Shown here: positions 7,193-14,400 of the stretch, piece after piece
Numbering within the stretch: the stretch's first letter is position 1
Layout: each line of letters opens with the position of its first letter
NCBI GenBank assembly: GCA_002368865.1
Contig: DFDT01000171.1
Span: forward strand, 1-27,620
Direction of reading: 5' to 3'
DNA length: 27,620 nt
Source: Lachnospiraceae bacterium UBA3821
Lineage (GTDB): Bacteria > Bacillota > Clostridia > Lachnospirales > Lachnospiraceae
Position numbers and translations under genes: made by a program
The notes under the pieces: model-generated
Told to the model about the DNA's origin: nothing
Databases searched by the model: none
What the model saw: only the letters and a program-made list of their open reading frames with translations

Positions 7193-7543
7193 TTATTTTT
7201 TTCTGACAGTTTTTGCTCTGTATTTATCTATCTGTGACATATCCTCCATGATCTCCAGCACCCGGTCTCTGCCGAGCTGATTCAGATTCATATAAGACGC
7301 CATCACCTGATTTTCCAGAATGTGTCCGCTCAACACCGCGCCGTCTTCAAGCGGTGAGAAATCAACCGGGTTCAGCTTCAGCTTATCACAGATCCGGATC
7401 ACTGTCCCGTATGCCATTCCGTCAATTCCACGCTCCAGCGCAGTCACCAATGTACTGTAGGGAATATTCATCTCCAAAGCGAACTGCCGCACACTGCGAT
7501 ATTTATTTAATATTTCTTTTTTCAGGATTTCCGCCTTCGTCAT
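7193..7543 (-). CDS. Small helix-turn-helix (XRE-like) regulator
   Basis: This is a 116-residue protein. The N-terminal region (about residues 5-60) reads as an XRE-type helix-turn-helix: SVRQFALEMNIPYSTLVTAL followed by the short wing and GTVIRICDKLKLNP. The C-terminal half is a short helical extension with many charged residues (LGRDRVLEIMEDMSQID). It is likely a DNA-binding regulator of the phage-repressor-like superfamily; its targets are unknown. The start is ATG at 7543, with GGAGGGC upstream. It has its own candidate promoter at 7580-7608 and converges on the FliD-like gene. Confidence 0.85.
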   Translation of the reverse strand: MTKAEILKKEILNKYRSVRQFALEMNIPYSTLVTALERGIDGMAYGTVIRICDKLKLNPVDFSPLEDGAVLSGHILENQVMASYMNLNQLGRDRVLEIMEDMSQIDKYRAKTVRKK

Positions 7544-7579
7544 ACTTTGCCCTCCGGATTCTCACACAATCTTTCAATA

Positions 7580-7608
7580 ATACTACGATTTTTGAGATTC
7601 TTTGACAA
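7580..7608 (-). promoter_or_regulatory. Candidate promoter of the HTH gene
   Basis: On the minus strand, TTGTCA (7608-7603) and TAGTAT (7585-7580) are separated by 17 bases, about 40 bases before the start at 7543. The -35 is strong and the -10 is fair. Confidence 0.6.
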
Positions 7609-7640
7609 GAGAGCCGGGAAAAACTTAAGAAATTTATTAG

Positions 7641-7667
7641 AAATGTGGGTTTTTCCGCTACACATTT
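7641..7667 (-). terminator. Weak hairpin at the end of the phosphonate operon
   Basis: AAATGTG and CACATTT pair across a 13-base loop at the stop codon of the last gene. The following minus-strand sequence is A/T-rich but has no clean T-run, so this is at best a weak terminator. Nothing better is seen between 7609 and 7657. Confidence 0.3.
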
Positions 7668-8806
7668 ATCGTTTTCATAAAACAATCCCTGTTTTCTCTC
7701 GCCGATTCCTTCGGTCTGCCCAAATCCTTGCGGGAGCCCAGACCGACCATGATCTCATACAATACCGGTCCCTCCTGCGTCTCCGCATCCTGCGCCTTCC
7801 CCGCCAGACTGCCCCGCAGTCTTTCCAAACCGGCCTCATCCGTGATCCGCTCCGCATGCCTGTATCCCACAGCCCGCGCAACCTGGGCAAAATCAGTGCC
7901 CTGACAGCCCGTAGGCATGGACCCTACCGATTCATGCGCCTGATTGTTGATCACAATATGCGTCAGGTTCGCCGGCGCCTGGGAGGCCATAAACGCCATT
8001 GATCCCATATGCATCAACGCCGCGCCGTCCCCGTCGATACAGAACACCTGTCTCTTAGGTCTCGCAGCTGCCAGCCCGAACGCAATCATGGACGCATGCC
8101 CCATACCGCCCACGGTCATAAACAGGTTGTCATGGGAACCGAACTGTGCATCGCTCTGCTCGTAAAGCTCTCTGGATATCTTGCCCGTTGTGGACACGAT
8201 CAATGCATCCCGGGGAATCATCTGCAGCAGGCTTCCCAGCACATGCTCCCTGTTCAGGGGATTTCCGTTCTCCCACTCAAATTTTTTATCCGCCGAAAAC
8301 GTATTTTTCTTCACGATGATCGCAAACTGACTGCCGGACTGAAGCGCCTTGCCGCATTCCTCCCACAGAGAAGCCATCTCCTCTTCCGTGGTATCCTCGC
8401 CGATCACCTTATAGGGAATCTCCAGCGTCTCAAACATCTGACAGGTCACTCTGCCCTGAAATACATGCTGGGGCTCATCCTTTGTCCCCGGCTCGCCGCG
8501 CCAGCCCACGATAAACAGCATCGGAATGCCGTACACATCCGCATGCGCCAGCGATGCAACCGGATTCACCGCATTGCCGATCCCCGAATTCTGCATATAG
8601 ATACAGGCCGGCTTCCCGGTGCCCAGATACGTACCGATGGCCACACCCACGGCAGCGCCCTCATTCACCGTCACATAATGCCTGAGTTTCCCCTCGTAGG
8701 TCTGCAGTCCGTCACAGAACTGCTTCAATGTGGAGTCAGGCACCCCTGTCACCACCTCAATCCCCATCTTTTCAATCTGTTGCAAAACTTCCTGCGCTCT
8801 GATCAA
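7658..8806 (-). CDS. Phosphonopyruvate decarboxylase
   Basis: This 382-residue thiamine-diphosphate enzyme has the family's usual length. It starts with the GVPDSTLKQFCDGL segment typical of this decarboxylase and has the catalytic glutamate in VNEGAA (Glu49). The ThDP/Mg motif runs from GDG (259-261) to NN (287-288). Reaction: 3-phosphonopyruvate gives phosphonoacetaldehyde plus CO2, the irreversible step that pulls the unfavourable PEP mutase reaction forward. The start appears to be TTG at 8806-8804 with GAGGAG ten bases upstream. It overlaps the 3' end of the PntC-like gene by 35 bases, implying translational coupling. It is the last gene of the operon. Confidence 0.93.
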   Translation of the reverse strand: MIRAQEVLQQIEKMGIEVVTGVPDSTLKQFCDGLQTYEGKLRHYVTVNEGAAVGVAIGTYLGTGKPACIYMQNSGIGNAVNPVASLAHADVYGIPMLFIVGWRGEPGTKDEPQHVFQGRVTCQMFETLEIPYKVIGEDTTEEEMASLWEECGKALQSGSQFAIIVKKNTFSADKKFEWENGNPLNREHVLGSLLQMIPRDALIVSTTGKISRELYEQSDAQFGSHDNLFMTVGGMGHASMIAFGLAAARPKRQVFCIDGDGAALMHMGSMAFMASQAPANLTHIVINNQAHESVGSMPTGCQGTDFAQVARAVGYRHAERITDEAGLERLRGSLAGKAQDAETQEGPVLYEIMVGLGSRKDLGRPKESARENRDCFMKTINV

Positions 8807-9488
8807 TTCTTTTCAACTCCTCTACCGTATCAATCTCCACCAACTGTCCTGCCTGTACCGGCTCCACGGTAAGCTTCAAGACATCCAGATTCCGGTCCAC
8901 CACATCATCCCAGAACAACTGGGCATTCTCCTCCTGGGCATAAGCCTCCGTGATCTTATCCCGCAGAATCAGCGCCTCCGCCTTCCTAAAATACGCCACA
9001 CCAACCATATTATAGACATCTGTTCCGCCCTTGCCGACCCGCACGATCCGTCCTTGCACATCCTGTTCAAACACCCAGTCATCCGAGTATCCTGCCTGCA
9101 TCCGCCCATAATAGCAGGATTGATTTAACTCTTTTTTGAAAATAGAGGGATCTCTTACATACAGATCCGCCTCGCAGATAAAACAGTTCCCCTGCCCCAG
9201 CCGCTCCCTGGCTGCATACACCGAGGAGATATTATTCTTCACCTCATAATCCCCATTGTGGATCAGATGTACCTGAGGATATTTCCCCGGCAGATAGTCA
9301 AACTGCCCCGCCAGATACCCGGTCACCACATAGATCTCTTCCACCGGTCTTGCCAGCAGCCCGTCTATGACCGTCTCGATCATAGGCTTTCCGAAAACCG
9401 GCACCAACGGCTTGGGCATCCTTTCCGTCAGCGGACGCATCCTGCTGCCAAGCCCTGCCGCCATCAAAATCGCTATCTCTTTTTCCAT
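8772..9488 (-). CDS. CTP:2-aminoethylphosphonate cytidylyltransferase-like (PntC/LicC family)
   Basis: Using the ATG at 9488, the product is 238 residues and starts EKEIAILMAAGLGSRM, followed by PKPLVPVFGKPMIE. This is the nucleotidyltransferase signature of LicC-type CTP:phosphocholine and PntC-type CTP:aminoethylphosphonate cytidylyltransferases. Placed inside a complete aminoethylphosphonate pathway, the likely reaction is AEP plus CTP giving CMP-AEP, the donor for decorating a glycan (inference from context). An in-frame ATG at 9551 overlaps the pepM stop and would add 21 residues, but that leader is encoded by a 16-bp tandem repeat and does not match the family start. The downstream decarboxylase overlaps its 3' end. 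Confidence 0.85.
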   Translation of the reverse strand: MEKEIAILMAAGLGSRMRPLTERMPKPLVPVFGKPMIETVIDGLLARPVEEIYVVTGYLAGQFDYLPGKYPQVHLIHNGDYEVKNNISSVYAARERLGQGNCFICEADLYVRDPSIFKKELNQSCYYGRMQAGYSDDWVFEQDVQGRIVRVGKGGTDVYNMVGVAYFRKAEALILRDKITEAYAQEENAQLFWDDVVDRNLDVLKLTVEPVQAGQLVEIDTVEELKRIDQSAGSFATD

Positions 9489-9536
9489 CGTCTCCGTGCC
9501 TTTCCGTCTCCGTGCATTTCCGTCTCCGTGCTTTTC
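9489..9536. repeat. Three 16-bp tandem repeats before the PntC-like gene
   Basis: Three head-to-tail 16-bp units (9489-9504, 9505-9520, 9521-9536) share CGTCTCCGTGC and the flanking TTTC, differing at one position each. On the minus strand each unit gives GCACGGAGACG, a GGAG-containing, ribosome-site-like sequence, directly before the ATG at 9488. Three units equal 48 bases, so the frame from the upstream ATG at 9551 is kept; any other count not divisible by three would break it. Confidence 0.9.
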
Positions 9537-9540
9537 CCGC

Positions 9541-10833
9541 TTATATTTCATCTACCAGTCTGATGATATCCTTAAACGGCATCAGCTTGGAATCCACCTC
9601 CAGCGCACGATGATTCTTCAGTATCTCGATGGCCGTGCCCTGCATCGCCGGGAACGCACTTCTGGTCAGCTGGTTCGCATAGATCACAATATTCACCCCT
9701 GCCTCCGCCAGTTCTTCCTCCGTGATGCTGTTGAAGGACGTAGGTACTACGACAATCGGGGTCTGTGCATTCTTTTCCCGGAATTTCCGGCAAAACTCCA
9801 CGATCTCCGCCGGATCCTTCTTTCTGGAATGGATCATGATACCGTCCGCACCGGCTTCCACATAGGCAAACGCTCTGGTCAGCGCATCTTCCATCCCCCG
9901 CTCCAGGATCAGGCTCTCGATCCGGGCGATGATCATGAACTCATCGGTTCTGAGCGCCTTCTTGCCCGCGCTGATCTTCGCACAGAAATTCTCGACAGTA
10001 TCCTGAGTCTGTTCCACCTCCGTGCCGAACAGCGAATTCTTCTTCAGCCCCGTCTTATCCTCAATGATCACCGCCGAAACGCCCATGCGCTCCAGCGTCC
10101 TGACATTGTATACAAAATGCTCGATCAGTCCGCCGGTATCCCCGTCCAGGATGATCGGCTTCGTGGTCACATCCATCACATCATCAATGGTCCGGATCCT
10201 GGAGGACATATCCACCAGCTCGATATCCGGCTTCCCCTTCGCCGTGGAATCACACAGACTGGAGATCCACATGGCGTCGAACTGATCCAGCCCGTCCTCA
10301 CGCTCCACCACTGTCTTCTCCGCGATCAGACCGGTCAGACCGGAATGCACCTCAATAGCCTTCACGATCGGACGCATGGTCAAGAGCTGACGCAGACGCT
10401 TGCGACGATACTCCGGCATCGCCAGCTTTTCTTTCATATTGTCGTCGATGCGCTTCACTTCCTCGTTGTAGGTATAAGGCACCTCGATCAGCTTCCCGCC
10501 GTACTTGGCAAGGTTCTCCACCACATTGTCCCGGATCGCCTTCTCAGGTCCTTCCTTCCAGTTATCCCCATGTACCACATACTCCGGCTTCCGCTCTGCC
10601 AGCACCTTATCGTACATGATCTCCTGCTGTACGATCACCTCCGCAGCCAACCCTGTCTGCTTCACGATCTCGATCCGCTGCTCCAGAGATACCGTGGGAA
10701 ACCGATTATAGCGGATCATAGCCTCATCCGCCAAGACCCCCACAGTCACCGGTCCATACTCCGCCGCTTTTTTCAAAAGATTCAGATGCCCCGCATGGAT
10801 CACATCCGTACAAAAACAAGTGTATACGCTCAT
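9541..10833 (-). CDS. pepM: Phosphoenolpyruvate mutase with fused N-terminal cytidylyltransferase domain
   Basis: This is a 430-residue two-domain protein. Residues 1-135 are a nucleotidyltransferase fold with the HxGH motif (HAGH, 13-16). Residues about 150-430 are a PEP mutase/isocitrate lyase-type barrel with the metal-site DGDTGG (230-235) and the mutase signature EDKTGLKKNS (258-267). Reaction: PEP rearranges to 3-phosphonopyruvate, the entry step to nearly all natural phosphonates. Fusions with an N-terminal cytidylyltransferase-like domain are known in this family. The start is ATG at 10833, 25 bases after the stop of phnW. The gene ends at 9541, and an ATG within its last codons overlaps the next reading frame. 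Confidence 0.95.
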   Translation of the reverse strand: MSVYTCFCTDVIHAGHLNLLKKAAEYGPVTVGVLADEAMIRYNRFPTVSLEQRIEIVKQTGLAAEVIVQQEIMYDKVLAERKPEYVVHGDNWKEGPEKAIRDNVVENLAKYGGKLIEVPYTYNEEVKRIDDNMKEKLAMPEYRRKRLRQLLTMRPIVKAIEVHSGLTGLIAEKTVVEREDGLDQFDAMWISSLCDSTAKGKPDIELVDMSSRIRTIDDVMDVTTKPIILDGDTGGLIEHFVYNVRTLERMGVSAVIIEDKTGLKKNSLFGTEVEQTQDTVENFCAKISAGKKALRTDEFMIIARIESLILERGMEDALTRAFAYVEAGADGIMIHSRKKDPAEIVEFCRKFREKNAQTPIVVVPTSFNSITEEELAEAGVNIVIYANQLTRSAFPAMQGTAIEILKNHRALEVDSKLMPFKDIIRLVDEI

Positions 10834-10858
10834 CGTTTTACGACTCCTCTCTGCCTGG

Positions 10859-11986
10859 TTACTCGTACCGCACCGGCACGCTCACGCCATACTCTGCCAG
10901 CGCTGCCTCGAACACTGCAAAGAACGCCTTTACATCCGGCTCATCGATCGCACCCAGCGAACACAGCCGGAACATTCCCTTCTTCTCCACTTTGCCGGGA
11001 TAAATGGTAAAGCCTCTCTCATAACAGTAATCATGCACCTTCCCGAAATCCCAATTGGCGTCGTCCGGGTACAGCGCCGCTGCCACCAGTCCCGACGAAA
11101 TCTCATCTGGAACATAAATTCGGAAGCCCAACCGCTCCAGACCTCCTCTGAGTGCACGATATACCCGGAAATGCCTGTCCCATTTTGCCTGCTCCCCTTC
11201 GGCAAAATACTCCTTCAACGCCTGCCTGGTGGCGTAGATCACCTGCACAGGCGGCGTGAAATGCATCTCACCATGCTTCATAAAATAATCATATTGCAGA
11301 TATAGATTACAATAATAGGACCGCTTCGGATACTCTGCCGAAGCCTCGATCACACTCCGCCTGCCAATTATAAACGAAAGCCCCGTCACCGCCATGATGC
11401 CCTTCTGCGCGGAAGCCATGCAGAAATCAATGTTGTCCGCTTCGATATCAATGGGCCTCATCGCATAAGTGGACGTCGTATCCGTCACCAGGATCGCACC
11501 GTACCTGTGCGCCAGCGCGCCGATCTCCCGAACCGGATTCAGCAGTCCCGTACCCGTCTCATGATGAGTCACATACACCAACGCCACATCCGGATCCTCC
11601 TGTAACGCCTGCTCCACCGCAGCCAGGTCCGGCAGCCTGTCGATCGGCTGTTTCAGATTTATGTGATCCAATCCGTAATATTCACAGATTTCAACGGCTC
11701 TGCTGCTGTACGCGCCATTGTTGATGATCAACGCCTTTTTGTCCGCCGGCAAAAGCGAATTCAAGCAAATATCCAGGTTGATCGTTCCCGAACCGCAGAA
11801 CAGCACCGCCGCATAATCCTTGGGATCCGCATGCACGATCTTGAGCAACCCATCCTCAATCTCCCGCATGATCCCCACAAATTCCTTCTCCCGCGGGCAG
11901 ATATCCGGCACCACCTGCGCCAGCTTCACCGTGTCCGTAGTCGTAGCCGGACCGGGATTCAACAAAATATTCCGCTTGATCTCCAT
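10859..11986 (-). CDS. phnW: 2-aminoethylphosphonate-pyruvate aminotransferase
   Basis: This 375-residue fold-type I PLP enzyme has the usual family length. The LLNPGPATTT start, CGSGT at 64-68, HHETGTGLLNP near 141 and the PLP lysine in SAQKG (Lys195) are characteristic. Reaction: phosphonoacetaldehyde plus alanine gives 2-aminoethylphosphonate plus pyruvate when run in the biosynthetic direction. That direction is indicated by its operon with PEP mutase and phosphonopyruvate decarboxylase, and by the absence of a phosphonatase. The start is ATG at 11986, preceded by a duplicated AGAAGGGAAC element. The gap to pseB upstream is 106 bases. Confidence 0.94.
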   Translation of the reverse strand: MEIKRNILLNPGPATTTDTVKLAQVVPDICPREKEFVGIMREIEDGLLKIVHADPKDYAAVLFCGSGTINLDICLNSLLPADKKALIINNGAYSSRAVEICEYYGLDHINLKQPIDRLPDLAAVEQALQEDPDVALVYVTHHETGTGLLNPVREIGALAHRYGAILVTDTTSTYAMRPIDIEADNIDFCMASAQKGIMAVTGLSFIIGRRSVIEASAEYPKRSYYCNLYLQYDYFMKHGEMHFTPPVQVIYATRQALKEYFAEGEQAKWDRHFRVYRALRGGLERLGFRIYVPDEISSGLVAAALYPDDANWDFGKVHDYCYERGFTIYPGKVEKKGMFRLCSLGAIDEPDVKAFFAVFEAALAEYGVSVPVRYE

Positions 11987-11989
11987 CTG

Positions 11990-12011
11990 TATTGTTCCCT
12001 TCTGTTCCCTT
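11990..12011. repeat. 10-bp tandem duplication in the phnW ribosome-binding region
   Basis: TGTTCCCTTC is repeated head to tail just before phnW. On the minus strand this reads as two copies of AGAAGGGAAC, the nearer of which supplies the AGAAGGG purine tract about ten bases before the ATG at 11986. A third, partial copy (TGTTTCTC) follows. Confidence 0.75.
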
Positions 12012-12092
12012 CTGTTTCTCGATGTTTTTCCGTTTTATCTGTTTTCCCAACTCAACGCGATTTTGAATTTCACTTTGCCGTCGCACCCGGAC

Positions 12093-13091
12093 TTACTCAT
12101 GATGGTCCAGATCCGTCTTTAACAGTCTCCGGATATCCTCCACCGTCAGCCACTCCTTGTTTGTGCCGGAGCTGTAAATGAAGCCGGGCTCCACCAGTTT
12201 GCCGCCGGGGATCAGATAATCCGCGTTCCACCAGTTATAATTCGGATAAATGATATAATGCTTGTCATACTCATAGGTGCGCGCCGAATCCTCCTCCGGC
12301 ACCATCACCTCATGCAGCTTCTCACCTTCCCTGATGCCAACCTCCGGCATCTCACACCCGGGCAGCATCGCCTGAGCCAGATCCGTGATCTTGAAAGACG
12401 GGATCTTCGAGATAAACGTCTCACCGCCCCTGGACTCCTCCAACGCCTTGATCACAAGCTTTACCCCTTCCTCCAGACTGATCCAGAACCGCGTCATCCG
12501 GTAATCCGTGATTGGCAGCTCCTTCCCACCATTATCAATAATGTTCTGAAAAAACGGGATCACCGACCCGCGGCTGCCCGCCACATTCCCGTAACGCACC
12601 ACTGCAAACTTCGTGCCGTCCCCGCCGGAATAAGAATTCGCCGCCGCAAACAGTTTGTCGGAAACCATCTTCGTGGATCCGTACAGATTGATGGGGCTCA
12701 CAGACTTGTCCGTGGACAGCGCCACAACTTTCTTCACGCCGGTATCCAGGCAGGCATCGATCACATTGCAGGCTCCGTTGATATTGGTTTTGATCGCCTC
12801 GATCGGATTGTACTCACAGGCAGGCACCTGCTTTAGCGCCGCCGCATGGATCACATAATCCACACCCTGAAACGCTCTGGTCAGCCTCTCCTTATCCCGC
12901 ACATCTCCGATAAAGAAACGCAGCACCTTCTCATGTCCCTTGTACGCATTCTGCATATTGAACTGCTTGAACTCATCCCGGGAATAAATGATGATCTTCT
13001 TCGGCTGATAATGCGCCAGCACATAATCCACAAAATGATGTCCAAAGGAACCCGTTCCGCCAGTGATCAGAATCGTCTTATTATTCAGCAT
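12093..13091 (-). CDS. pseB: UDP-GlcNAc 4,6-dehydratase (inverting), PseB-like
   Basis: This 332-residue extended-SDR protein matches PseB/FlaA1 along its length. It has the NAD loop TGGTGSFG (10-17), IIIYSRDEFKQF, FFIGDVRDKERL, TDKSVSPINLYGSTK (127-141, with the catalytic Tyr137 and Lys141) and RMTRFWISLEEGVK. Known reaction: removal of water and C5 inversion of UDP-GlcNAc to a 4-keto-6-deoxy-L-sugar, the first step to pseudaminic acid and L-series amino sugars. The start is ATG at 13091 with GGAGAGAG upstream. A candidate promoter lies at 13151-13179, so this gene and the phosphonate genes may be transcribed separately from the upstream part of the locus. Confidence 0.94.
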   Translation of the reverse strand: MLNNKTILITGGTGSFGHHFVDYVLAHYQPKKIIIYSRDEFKQFNMQNAYKGHEKVLRFFIGDVRDKERLTRAFQGVDYVIHAAALKQVPACEYNPIEAIKTNINGACNVIDACLDTGVKKVVALSTDKSVSPINLYGSTKMVSDKLFAAANSYSGGDGTKFAVVRYGNVAGSRGSVIPFFQNIIDNGGKELPITDYRMTRFWISLEEGVKLVIKALEESRGGETFISKIPSFKITDLAQAMLPGCEMPEVGIREGEKLHEVMVPEEDSARTYEYDKHYIIYPNYNWWNADYLIPGGKLVEPGFIYSSGTNKEWLTVEDIRRLLKTDLDHHE

Positions 13092-13150
13092 ACTTTCTCT
13101 CTCCGTTCTTGTCTTGTTACCCTTTTCTTTCGGGAAACACTATATCTTGT

Positions 13151-13179
13151 AGTATAGCATATTTTTTGCCGGTTGTATA
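13151..13179 (-). promoter_or_regulatory. Candidate internal promoter before pseB
   Basis: In the 105-base spacer between the first CgeB-like gene and pseB, the minus strand has TATACA (13179-13174) and TATACT (13156-13151) with a 17-base spacer. No terminator is seen here, so it would be an additional promoter within the operon. Confidence 0.5.
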
Positions 13180-13196
13180 GAGATGGGAAGTTATCT

Positions 13197-14369
13197 TTAC
13201 AAACAGCTCAACATCTCCCGCACCCTGTGCCTGTACGTATGCTGCTCTTCTATCTTCCGAAATCCGTTCTCCGCGATCTGCTTCCGTTCTTCCTCATGGG
13301 CCAGATAATACGCGATCTTGTCCATCAGATCCGCCCTGCTCTCAAAATACACATAATCCTCTCCGGGCACAAAAAACTCCAGAAAATCCGACTGAAAATT
13401 CGTGAGCAGAAAACCTCCCGCCCCCATGATGTCAAATGCCCGAAGCGGCATCCCCGCCAGGATGCTGCGCAGCGAAATATTCAGATTGATCTTCGCTGTC
13501 TTAAATACATAGGGCGCCATATCATAATAATCCACCTTCCCGTGGTTCGTGCAACCCTTCATTCGGAAGCCCTGATCCGGGGTATACAGATCCAGACCGA
13601 ACCGCTCCGCAACCTCCCCCAGCAATTCCTTCCTCTCCATCGCCGTGATCTGTCTGTTGATCACATACTGCGCAAACAGATACTCCACGCTCTCCACACT
13701 GTCATGCCCCGGCGTCATGGGCAGAAACTGCCGCATATCCTCGATCAGCTCCGGATGCGCCTTCAGCGTTTCCTGCACAAAATTATACCCGTACACCTGC
13801 TTCTGCGCCGCCATCAAGCCTTCCAGATATCCCCGGGTATAGTCGCTGATTCCCGTCAACCGATCATAAAAGTTATGTTTTTCCGTATACATCGACCCGA
13901 TAAATGCCACTTCATGGACATTATACCACTGGGTTCCGCGAAACATCCCGAAATCCCGCATTGCACTCAGCCGCTCCGTATTCGCTGCCATAGGTAAGAA
14001 ATGCACCGTCTGGATCCCTGCCTCATGAAACTCTCTGTAAATCGAACTGTCAAACACAAACACATGGCTCGTAGGATATGCGACCGAATAATGATAAACT
14101 CTCACATATGGGCTGTCATAGATCCAGGACAGATAAGGCATCCCCAGCTCCTTACACGCCAGCGCCACCAACGGAAAAATATTAAACGAAAATACACAGT
14201 CTGACCCCGACTGCCCAAACTGTGATTTCAAATCCGCCACAGCCGCAGCTTCATTCTCCACGACTTCATCCGCATATGCAAGCTCCGCAACCTCATGCCC
14301 CTCCTTGCGAAACGCATCTATCACATCATCATTGCCCAAACTTTTCCATGTTAAAAATAAGATTTTCAT
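13197..14369 (-). CDS. CgeB-like glycosyltransferase, copy 1
   Basis: This 390-residue protein has the layout of CgeB-type GT-B glycosyltransferases. The N-terminal Rossmann half begins KILFLTWKSLGNDD and includes YLSWIYDSPY. The C-terminal half has PLRAFDIMGAGGFLLTNF and FFVPGEDYVYFESRADLMDK, the typical nucleotide-sugar-binding end. CgeB is known for spore-surface maturation, and homologues occur in flagellin and surface-glycan clusters. The likely role is transfer of a sugar in this locus; donor and acceptor are unknown. It is 31 bases downstream of a clear paralogue (14401-15567) with the same segment order, suggesting a tandem duplication with divergence. Confidence 0.82.
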   Translation of the reverse strand: MKILFLTWKSLGNDDVIDAFRKEGHEVAELAYADEVVENEAAAVADLKSQFGQSGSDCVFSFNIFPLVALACKELGMPYLSWIYDSPYVRVYHYSVAYPTSHVFVFDSSIYREFHEAGIQTVHFLPMAANTERLSAMRDFGMFRGTQWYNVHEVAFIGSMYTEKHNFYDRLTGISDYTRGYLEGLMAAQKQVYGYNFVQETLKAHPELIEDMRQFLPMTPGHDSVESVEYLFAQYVINRQITAMERKELLGEVAERFGLDLYTPDQGFRMKGCTNHGKVDYYDMAPYVFKTAKINLNISLRSILAGMPLRAFDIMGAGGFLLTNFQSDFLEFFVPGEDYVYFESRADLMDKIAYYLAHEEERKQIAENGFRKIEEQHTYRHRVREMLSCL

Positions 14370-14400
14370 CTACCTCACCGCCATGATCTTCACATGATCC

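Noticed and set aside
9489..9536. Possible CRISPR-like repeat
   Set aside because: The 16-bp units are directly adjacent with no spacers and lie at a translation start, so this is a simple tandem repeat.
9367..11010. A 547-codon open frame on the plus strand
   Set aside because: It lies antisense to pepM and the neighbouring genes. The minus-strand proteins match known families throughout, so this is a shadow caused by codon bias.
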